Assembly (NCBI RefSeq): GCF_947258575.1
Contig: NZ_CAMYIV010000007.1
Coordinates: forward strand, 1-64,000
Origin: an uncultured Alcanivorax sp.
GTDB lineage: Bacteria > Pseudomonadota > Gammaproteobacteria > Pseudomonadales > Alcanivoracaceae
DNA: 64,000 bases
Direction of reading: 5' to 3'
The notes under the pieces are model-generated. The model saw only the letters and a program-made list of their open reading frames with translations. It was not told the DNA's origin and ran no database searches. This document shows, in pieces, positions 57,690 through 64,000 of the stretch. A program made the translations under genes and the position numbers. Numbering within the stretch: the stretch's first letter is position 1; every line of letters begins with the position of its first letter.

Positions 57690-59648
57690 ATGGGACAACT
57701 CACACTTCGCCAACACCGCACCGCCATCGCCCTGTGCCGCGCACTTTTTCCCTCCGGGGAAACACTACCGGCAGCGGATACCGATGCCCTGCTCGGCAGG
57801 ATGGATGCGCACCTGGCCGGCCATCCGGCCCTGCAACGCAGCCTGAAAGCCGGCTTGCTATGGCTGGACAACCGCCACCGACTGGTACGGGGCCAGGCCT
57901 TTCATCGAGCCAGCGCGGCCCGCCAGGCCCGCTTTATCGACAAGCTGGCCGCCACTACGGTGTCCGGAAAACTGCTACGCCTGCTGGCCCTGCCCTTCAA
58001 GGCCGCCTATGTACTGGATGACCAGGTGGCGCAGGCCGCTGGCTGCCGGGAACCGGTACAACTGCCCGCCCAGATCGAAACCTTTCGCTGGCAACAGCAG
58101 ATCACTGCCGCCCGGGACTGCGAGGAAGACCTGACCCTGGAAGCGGATGTAGTCATCCTGGGCAGCGGCGCCGGTGGTGCTGCAGCGGCCTACGAGCTGG
58201 CCTGCCGCGGCCTGGCAGTGGTGATCATCGAGGAAGGCCAGTATTACGACCGCAGCCACTTCAATGGCAAACTCACCGAGGTGATTCCCAAGCTCTACCG
58301 TAGCTGGGGGGCCACCGTGGCCACCGGCAACGCCATCATTCCGGTACCGGTAGGGTGCAATGTGGGCGGCACCACCACCATCAATTCCGGCACCTGTATG
58401 CGCACCCCGCCATCGGTACTGGCCCGCTGGCGGGAGCAGGGGCTGCATGATTTCACCGAACAAAGTCTGGCCCCCTGGTTCGAGGGCGTGGAGCGCATGC
58501 TCTGTGTGCAGCAGGCGACGGCAGAGACAGTCGGCCCCATTGGCGACATCATCGATCAGGGCGCCGCCGCCAACGGGTTTCTGAAACGCCAGCCGCTGAT
58601 GCGCAATGCTCAGGGCTGTGACGGCCAGGGGCTGTGCCAGTTCGGCTGCCCCACGGATGCCAAGCAATCCACCAACGTCAGCTATATCCCCCGGGCTCTG
58701 GAACGGGGCGCCTTCCTGTTCAGCGGCTTCCGGGCCGAGCGGCTGCAGCGCCAGGGCAATCGCATTACCGGCGTCACCGCCCGCGGCACCAATGCCGCCG
58801 GCAATACGGTGACCCTGAAGCTGACCAGCCAGCGCACTATTGTTGCCATGGGCAGCCTGTTCACCCCCCTGTTCCTGCAACAGCAGGGCGTGCGCAATCC
58901 GCACCTGGGCCGCCACCTGACCCTGCACCCGGCGGGGGTGGTCAATGCCCTCTTTCCACAACAGGATATGGCCAACGGTCGCAGCATTCCCCAGGGCTAC
59001 GGGGTATCGGACTGGGACGAACAGGGCCTGATGTTCGAAGGCGGCACCATCCCCCTGGCTGGGCACAGCCTTCTCAACCCCCTGTTCGGACAGGATTGGG
59101 TGCGCTTTACCGAAGACTACCCACACACCGCCTACTTCGGCTTCATGATCCGCGATACCAGCGAAGGACGGGTGCGCCGGGGGCCCCATCGGGGCCTGCC
59201 GCTGATCCGCTACCATATGAACCGGCAGGACTTTGCCCTGTTCAAGCGCGGCATCCATGCCCTGGCCTGCTGGTATCTGGACGCCGGCGCCGAGCAGGTA
59301 CTGATCCCCGGTCTCAACCGCATCGTGCGTATCCACAACCGCACCGAGCTGGAACGCTTTCTGGGCTCGCCACTGAAACCCACTGACTTCCTGATCAGCG
59401 CCTATCACCCATTGGGCACTGCCCGCATTGCCGCCTCTCCCCGACAGGGCGTCTGCGACAGCGATCACCGGGTATTCGATAACCCGGGCCTGTATGTGAT
59501 GGATGGCGCCAGCGTGCCTACCAGCCTGGGCGCCAATCCCCAGGTCACCATCATGGCCATGGCCAGCCGGGCCGCCGACATCCTCGCCCGGGAGCTGCTC
59601 GACGATATGGATTCCACCCACACACCACCACAAGGAGAATGCGCATGA
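57690..59648 (+). CDS. GMC-type oxidoreductase, likely long-chain alcohol oxidase/dehydrogenase
   Basis: The 652-aa flavoprotein has a helical N-terminal extension (about 1-150), the ADP-binding motif VVILGSGAGGAAAAYELA (about 180) and the GMC catalytic region near the C-terminus (HPLGTARIA and SLGANPQVTIMAMASRAA). A CxGxGLCQFGCPTDAKQS cysteine motif (about 310) is shared with the plant and yeast long-chain alcohol oxidases, in which CxxGC-type motifs recur. Substrates may be long-chain alcohols or sterol-like compounds; this is inferred. ATG 57690 is chosen by homology; an in-frame start at 57600 was rejected. It overlaps the next gene by 4 nt. Confidence 0.82.
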   Translation: MGQLTLRQHRTAIALCRALFPSGETLPAADTDALLGRMDAHLAGHPALQRSLKAGLLWLDNRHRLVRGQAFHRASAARQARFIDKLAATTVSGKLLRLLALPFKAAYVLDDQVAQAAGCREPVQLPAQIETFRWQQQITAARDCEEDLTLEADVVILGSGAGGAAAAYELACRGLAVVIIEEGQYYDRSHFNGKLTEVIPKLYRSWGATVATGNAIIPVPVGCNVGGTTTINSGTCMRTPPSVLARWREQGLHDFTEQSLAPWFEGVERMLCVQQATAETVGPIGDIIDQGAAANGFLKRQPLMRNAQGCDGQGLCQFGCPTDAKQSTNVSYIPRALERGAFLFSGFRAERLQRQGNRITGVTARGTNAAGNTVTLKLTSQRTIVAMGSLFTPLFLQQQGVRNPHLGRHLTLHPAGVVNALFPQQDMANGRSIPQGYGVSDWDEQGLMFEGGTIPLAGHSLLNPLFGQDWVRFTEDYPHTAYFGFMIRDTSEGRVRRGPHRGLPLIRYHMNRQDFALFKRGIHALACWYLDAGAEQVLIPGLNRIVRIHNRTELERFLGSPLKPTDFLISAYHPLGTARIAASPRQGVCDSDHRVFDNPGLYVMDGASVPTSLGANPQVTIMAMASRAADILARELLDDMDSTHTPPQGECA

Positions 59649-60106
59649 CTTTGGGCCTGTTACTCAAGGAGCGTATGAGCGGTTGGCTGCAACTTAACAG
59701 CCAGGACCGCCAGCAACCCTTCGCCTTCCAGATTCGCGCCTTTACCACCCGCATCTTCAGCGTCAGCGCCCCGCGTTACTTTCGCGGCACTGTCAGCCTG
59801 GACGGACAGGACTTCCCCTGCGAAGGGGAGCTGACCATCCACCTGAACGGCCCCCATTACTGGCTGACCTTCAACCACCCGGAACTGGGCCAGCTGCGCG
59901 TGGAGGGCAAGAAGCAGTACGGTCTTAACGGCCTGCTGGCATCCCTGATCACCTGCCCGATGACGGTCTGCCGGAACCAGCAGACCATTGGCCAGGCGGA
60001 AGTGGCCTACCGGGAAAGCATGCTGGCCTTTCCCTTCACCGCCCTGCGCCTGGTGGACGAACAGCAGGCTTACCAGCAAGATCAGGGCGTCGGTTCGTCC
60101 CGCTGA
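59645..60106 (+). CDS. Hypothetical protein of the GMC cassette
   Basis: The 153-aa product has no signal peptide and no known domain that I recognise. It contains beta-rich segments (AFQIRAFTTRIFSVSAPRYFRGTVSLDG, HYWLTFNHPELGQLRVEG) and a Cys pair (TCPMTVC). ATG 59645 overlaps the GMC stop codon (ATGA) with AAGGAG seven bases upstream; translation is therefore coupled. It may be an accessory or dedicated partner of the oxidase. The next gene starts 22 bp later. Confidence 0.65.
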   Translation: MTLGLLLKERMSGWLQLNSQDRQQPFAFQIRAFTTRIFSVSAPRYFRGTVSLDGQDFPCEGELTIHLNGPHYWLTFNHPELGQLRVEGKKQYGLNGLLASLITCPMTVCRNQQTIGQAEVAYRESMLAFPFTALRLVDEQQAYQQDQGVGSSR

Positions 60107-60128
60107 TCGGAATACCCAGGAGCCCCGC

Positions 60129-61106
60129 ATGATTCCCTACTACGGCCTGCAGGCACCGCCCAAAGGCGGCCACTACGAATCCTGGTTTGTGCGCGCCAAT
60201 CACCCGCACAAACCCCAGGCCATCTGGATTCGCTACACCTTGTTCCGCGCCCGGGATCAGCGCCCGGCACTGGGTGAAGTGTGGGCAGTGTGGAGTGACG
60301 GTGCCCGGCAGCAGACTCATGCGTTCAAAGAAGCGTTCCCCCTGGCACAGTGCCACTTCAGCACCACACAGATGCAGGTGGACGCCGGCAACAACCACTT
60401 GCAGCCCGGCGCCCTGCAGGGACAGCTACACCGGGGCAACGATCAACTGAGCTGGAATCTGCACTACGATGACGGCGAGGCGCCGTTGCTGTTTCTGCCG
60501 GAGAGCTTCTATAAACGCCCCCTGCCCAAGGCCAAGTCCCTGGTCAGCCGTCCTCATATTCGCCTCAGCGGCACCCTGACCCTGAACGGGGAAACCATCG
60601 TGCTGGACCAGTGGCCCGGCAGCGAAAACCATAACTGGGGGAGCCAGCATACCGACCGCTATGCCTGGGGCCAGGTGGTGGGCTTCGACAATGCACCGGG
60701 GGCCTTTCTGGAATGCGCCACGGCCCAGGTGAAAGTGGGTCCGCTATACAGCCCGCAATTGTCCATTGCCGCCCTGCGACTGGACGGGGAAACCCTGCTG
60801 TTCAACAGCCTGTCCCGTGCCCTGCGCGCCAACGCGGACTACCGTCCTTTCCAGTGGGCCCTGCAGACCGGTAACGGCGATGCTCGGTTAAGCATCAACA
60901 TGACCACGGTGGTAGACAGAGTGGCCGCACTGACCTATTACAACCCGCCCGGCGGCAACAAGATCTGTCTGAACAGCAAACTGGCCAGCGTCACCGTCAG
61001 CCTGTCCCGACGCGGACAACCAGAACGGATACTGCACAGCGCCCACGGCGGGGCGTTTGAAATCCTCACAGACCGGTTACCGGGTGGGATGGCTCTGCAG
61101 ATCTAG
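60129..61106 (+). CDS. AttH/CrtC-like lipocalin-type protein
   Basis: The 325-aa product matches the AttH/CrtC (hydroxyneurosporene synthase)-like group by its ENHNWGSQHTDRYAWGQVVGF motif (about 178-198) and paired beta-barrel halves. CrtC proteins hydrate carotenoids; other members are tocopherol-cyclase- or acyl-modifying-like with unknown substrates. No carotenoid genes are in the window. ATG 60129 follows GGAG. With the two upstream genes it forms a three-gene cassette that probably acts on an apolar, membrane-derived substrate; this role is inferred. Confidence 0.7.
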   Translation: MIPYYGLQAPPKGGHYESWFVRANHPHKPQAIWIRYTLFRARDQRPALGEVWAVWSDGARQQTHAFKEAFPLAQCHFSTTQMQVDAGNNHLQPGALQGQLHRGNDQLSWNLHYDDGEAPLLFLPESFYKRPLPKAKSLVSRPHIRLSGTLTLNGETIVLDQWPGSENHNWGSQHTDRYAWGQVVGFDNAPGAFLECATAQVKVGPLYSPQLSIAALRLDGETLLFNSLSRALRANADYRPFQWALQTGNGDARLSINMTTVVDRVAALTYYNPPGGNKICLNSKLASVTVSLSRRGQPERILHSAHGGAFEILTDRLPGGMALQI

Positions 61107-61182
61107 GCTGAGCCGTTCGCCTTGTGAAGCCTACAACGACTCGCCGCCCCACTCACTGGCAGGGCAAAACGGGCACCCCTCA

Positions 61183-61677
61183 TTATTCCGGGGCACTACC
61201 GCTCTGACGGGCCAACACCGGAGCCAGAGCCGGCGGCGAGTAGGCTGGCCCCTTGAGAACCTTGCCGCGTGCATCCTTCACCGGCTTGCCGTCAACCCCC
61301 AGCTTGCTCATATTGCTGCGATGCACTTCTTCGCAGGTGGCATTCAGGTCTATGCCAAAGGTATGTCCGGCACCATAGGTCACATAATTGATATCGGTCA
61401 GCGCATCGGCCACCTCTACCAGGTCCACGTGAAAGGCCTTGAGCGAACCCAGTTGCTCCCTGGCCTTCGCAAGGGTATCCAGAAAGGCCTGTTGATCCGC
61501 ATCGGGCTGCTGGCAGGTGGCCTCGGCCAGTTCGTGAAACTCTTCCAGCAGCAGGGCCAGGCGCAAACGGATGGTGGCATCGTCCGGCACCACCGGCCGG
61601 GATGCCACCGGCAGGGAAAAGGCGCGGTGAAATTCAGCCACCCGGTGAAAGTTGCTGGGTTGCTCAGCCTTTGCCAT
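61183..61677 (-). CDS. MazG-like/PRA-PH nucleotide pyrophosphohydrolase
   Basis: The 164-aa product has an all-alpha NTP-PPase fold of the phosphoribosyl-ATP pyrophosphohydrolase-like type. The metal-binding acidic clusters are EEFHELAEA (about 46-54) and DALTDINYVTYG (about 95-106), as in DR2231-type house-cleaning enzymes. It hydrolyses noncanonical or damaged NTPs or dUTP; the substrate is uncertain. Its start lies inside the end of the hydrolase gene (14-nt overlap), so translation is coupled. Confidence 0.82.
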   Translation of the reverse strand: MAKAEQPSNFHRVAEFHRAFSLPVASRPVVPDDATIRLRLALLLEEFHELAEATCQQPDADQQAFLDTLAKAREQLGSLKAFHVDLVEVADALTDINYVTYGAGHTFGIDLNATCEEVHRSNMSKLGVDGKPVKDARGKVLKGPAYSPPALAPVLARQSGSAPE

Positions 61678-62629
61678 CCACTTCCTCCAGGAATGCGATC
61701 ATTTCACGGTTAACCTCGGCGGCCTGCTCCATCTGGATCCAGTGCCCACACTGGTCCAGCATCACCGTGCGCAGATCCGGAATATAGTCGGGCATCCGCT
61801 GCAGGGCTTTTTGACCAAACACGATCACCGGGTCCTGCATGCCACCGATAAACAGCGTGGGCATGGGAAGCTGCCAGTTATCGTCGTCACGGCTTTCTTC
61901 CCAGGAAGCATCCATGGCCCGATACCAGTTGATGGGCCCGGTAAAGCCGCTGTGCTGGAAACGTTCCACGTAATAGGCAAGATCCTCCTCACGCATCCAG
62001 CGCGGCTGCTCGTCAGGAGCAGACATGGATTGCAGGAAACCGGTGTCATCCGGGCGCGCCCGGAAATCAGCAATGCCATCCGCAGACAGGCTGTGGAAGA
62101 TCTTGCGCAGACTGGTGGGCACATCTGCTTCCAGCTCCTGCTCCGGCAATTGCGGTTGCTGGAAGTAGAGCATGTAGAAGAAGCGGTCCTCGAACAGCCG
62201 CTGCATGGACACAGTGGGCGCCTCCGGGGCTGGCCCGCCATAGGGGACCGACATTCCCACCACTGCACGAATCATCTCTGGATAGCGACGCGCCACCTGC
62301 CAGGTCAGCGCACACCCCCAGTCGTGCCCGATCAGAATTGCCGATTCATGGCCCAGCGCCTTGATCAGAGCCACCACGTCCTCCGCCAGCACGCTTTGCC
62401 GGTAGGCATCCACCTCTTCCGGGGCACCGGTATAGCCGTAACCGCGCAGATCCGGTGCCACCGCGTGATAACCGGATTGCGCCAGTACCGGCAACTGGTA
62501 GCGCCAGGAGGCCCAACATTCCGGAAAGCCATGCAGACACAGCACCAGAGGGTTTTCCGGTTCCCCAGCCTCGGCCACGAAAAAATCCAGCCCATTGGCG
62601 GCAAGCTGCCGCTCACGCATAAATGCCAT
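61664..62629 (-). CDS. Epoxide hydrolase-like alpha/beta hydrolase
   Basis: The 321-aa protein has the epoxide hydrolase layout: oxyanion-hole HGFPECWASWR (about 33-43), nucleophile GHDWGC (Asp about 103), WY pair in INWYRAMD (about 235) and the C-terminal GHWIQMEQ with the catalytic His. It probably opens an epoxide or related substrate, consistent with monooxygenase-derived intermediates. ATG 62629 has GAAGAG upstream; a GTG at 62635 is possible. It is coupled to the MazG-like gene. Confidence 0.87.
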   Translation of the reverse strand: MAFMRERQLAANGLDFFVAEAGEPENPLVLCLHGFPECWASWRYQLPVLAQSGYHAVAPDLRGYGYTGAPEEVDAYRQSVLAEDVVALIKALGHESAILIGHDWGCALTWQVARRYPEMIRAVVGMSVPYGGPAPEAPTVSMQRLFEDRFFYMLYFQQPQLPEQELEADVPTSLRKIFHSLSADGIADFRARPDDTGFLQSMSAPDEQPRWMREEDLAYYVERFQHSGFTGPINWYRAMDASWEESRDDDNWQLPMPTLFIGGMQDPVIVFGQKALQRMPDYIPDLRTVMLDQCGHWIQMEQAAEVNREMIAFLEEVDGKG

Positions 62630-62635
62630 ACTCAC

Positions 62636-62905
62636 TCTTCCCGATTTCCGATTCAGCCGGTCTCCGTAGACAACTACTTACCCGGCACGACGAAAGTGCT
62701 ATTGTTAGCATATTCGTCTGCTCATTGTTGTGATGTCGGCGCAGGTGCGAAACCAACAAGAACTCTGCGCCGTTTCGGCGGTCCTAGCCGACGCAGAGTC
62801 ACTCCGGGCCCAGCAGATTGCCCGGATCGACCTGTGAATCTGACAGCATGACCCGCCGCTGACAAGCGTGCAAAGTGACCGTTACGACTCAAACAGGGAA
62901 GCATC
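62636..62905. other. Intergenic region between the hydrolase and the adenylate cyclase
   Basis: About 270 bp divergent region with no gene. It contains an inverted repeat CTCTGCG/CGCAGAG (about 62763-62801) with a weak hairpin. Promoters for both genes are probably here, but I could not fix them. Confidence 0.4.
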
Positions 62906-64000
62906 GTGACCGAGCCGCAAGGACAAGCCCGCCCCACGAAGCCCAGCCGCATTGGCGAGTGGCTGGCTCCCTATGTGCCGGAATACTTCCCGGTGGCCTG
63001 GAAGCTGGGCCTGTCTATCTCACTGCTGATTCTGTGCGGCATGACCATTCTCGGTTCCCTGCTGCTCAACAATCAACTGGACCGAATGCGCGACCAAGCA
63101 GACACCTTTGGTGAAGCTATTGCGCTGCAACTGGCCAATACCATCCGCGAACCCCTACTGGCCGATGACACCTTCCTGCTCAAGGTCCAGCTCAACAACC
63201 TGACCCGCAGCGACAGCGTGCGCGGCGCCGCCCTGTTCGACCGCAGTGGCAACCTGGTCGACAAGGCCGGCATTTTACCTCTGGCTGCCAACCCGCTTCA
63301 GGAACAGATCAAGCGCTGGGAGCTGCAGGACGAACCAATCACCACTTACTACGCTGCCGTGGATGTAAGCGATACCGTCGCCGGTTACACCGCCATTTCC
63401 CTGTCCGACCGCCCAATCATGGCCGCCCGCGAGTCCGTACAGGGCACCATGATCAATGCCACGCTGATCATGAGTGTGATCGCCATTATCGCCTCGTTCC
63501 TGATCAGCCGGCGGCTGGCTCGTCCTATTCATGATCTGCTGGCGGCCACCAGCGCCATGCGCCGGGGGGACCTGAACTACCGGATCCAGGATCGCCGCAA
63601 TGACGAAATCGGCGGCCTCATCGAGGCCTACAACACCATGGCCCACGGCATGCTGGAAAAAGATCAGGTGGAGCAGGTGCTGAAGCGTTTTGTCAGCCCG
63701 TCCGTGGCACACAACATGATGGCAGACCTGGACCAGGTGCAGCTGGGTGGCCGCGATGTTCATGCCACCGTGGTGTTTGCCGATATTGTCGGCTTCACCC
63801 GGCTGTCAGAGACCCTGCCCCCGGATGCCATTGCCGACATACTCAATGTCTATTTCGATGCCATCACCACCGCCACCACCTTCTACCGCGGCACCATCGA
63901 CAAGTACATGGGCGACTGCGCCATGATTGTCTTCGGGGTGCCGGAGAAGGATGACGAGCACCTGTTCCACGGGCTGTGCTGCGCGGTCATGATCCAGAGA
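62906..64000 (+). CDS. Class III adenylate cyclase with HAMP domain, truncated at the window edge
   Basis: The 365 visible residues comprise a membrane helix (about 33-55), a periplasmic sensor region (about 56-185), a second helix (about 186-208), a HAMP domain (about 208-262) and the start of the catalytic domain (from about 285), with the metal-binding aspartate in VVFADIVGFTRLSE and a second in DKYMGDCAM. It makes cAMP or cGMP; which one cannot be told from the visible part. The start is GTG 62906 with AGGGAA upstream. The C-terminus is off the right edge. Confidence 0.9.
   Translation, partial: MTEPQGQARPTKPSRIGEWLAPYVPEYFPVAWKLGLSISLLILCGMTILGSLLLNNQLDRMRDQADTFGEAIALQLANTIREPLLADDTFLLKVQLNNLTRSDSVRGAALFDRSGNLVDKAGILPLAANPLQEQIKRWELQDEPITTYYAAVDVSDTVAGYTAISLSDRPIMAARESVQGTMINATLIMSVIAIIASFLISRRLARPIHDLLAATSAMRRGDLNYRIQDRRNDEIGGLIEAYNTMAHGMLEKDQVEQVLKRFVSPSVAHNMMADLDQVQLGGRDVHATVVFADIVGFTRLSETLPPDAIADILNVYFDAITTATTFYRGTIDKYMGDCAMIVFGVPEKDDEHLFHGLCCAVMIQR

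Noticed and set aside
57975-59633. 552-aa minus-strand frame antisense to the GMC gene
   Set aside because: Antisense shadow; its codon pattern mirrors the GMC gene and no ribosome-binding site is present.

Overview
The window is a GC-rich (clearly above half by eye, not computed) chromosomal segment of a marine gammaproteobacterium. Gene content and protein likeness point to Alcanivorax or a close relative of the Alcanivorax/Marinobacter group. The central block from clpB to ispB keeps the gene neighbourhood I recall from Pseudomonas aeruginosa: clpB-pgeF-rluD/bamD, pilSR-thiO-fimT-minor pilins-pilY1, ispH-fkpB-lspA-ileS-ribF-murJ/rpsT-proB-obgE-rpmA-rplU/ispB. A two-domain alcohol-forming fatty acyl-CoA reductase of the Marinobacter type, a phasin and a GMC-type alcohol oxidase fit a hydrocarbon and wax-ester lifestyle. 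I see no phage, transposase, integrase, CRISPR array or tRNA.

Layout. 1-521: promoter and boxA leader of an rRNA operon whose 16S gene lies just off the left edge (minus strand). 522-5804: branched-chain amino acid genes ilvI-ilvH, ilvC with divergent ilvY, then pssA. 6262-12714: a DUF4124 protein, clpB with a sigma-32-type promoter, pgeF, a lipoprotein, rluD and divergent bamD. 12858-18874: nadE, a small zinc-ribbon protein, pilS-pilR and thiO. 18951-26327: type IV minor-pilin/PilY1 genes behind a CRP/Vfr-type site. 26724-34236: ispH, fkpB, lspA, ileS, ribF and murJ, largely overlapping. 34462-39184: rpsT, proB, obgE, rpmA, rplU and ispB.

From 39261 on the content becomes accessory: small redox and metal-binding proteins, a REP/BIME-like palindromic element, an AraC regulator with a divergent SDR, a 62-residue ORF behind a sigma-54-like promoter, a phasin, an ABC1 kinase, an outer-membrane barrel, an orphan 7TMR-DISM hybrid kinase, a MoxR/VWA pair, a nitroreductase, a TetR regulator divergent from the acyl-CoA reductase, a lipoprotein with a duplicated domain, a GMC oxidase cassette with two poorly known partners, a MazG-like protein with an alpha/beta hydrolase, and a truncated adenylate cyclase at the right edge.

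The most unusual non-coding signals are 7-bp-periodic arrays placed directly after stop codons and next to hairpins (clpB/pgeF, bamD/nadE and weaker ones after ispB and the AraC gene), the BIME-like element at 40143-40279, two near-perfect CRP sites, a duplicated TetR operator at the acyl-CoA reductase promoter and a 17-bp palindrome upstream of the phasin. Starts given here were chosen from ribosome-binding sites and family N-termini, so several differ from the longest possible frame. All family calls come from reading the sequence, not from database searches.
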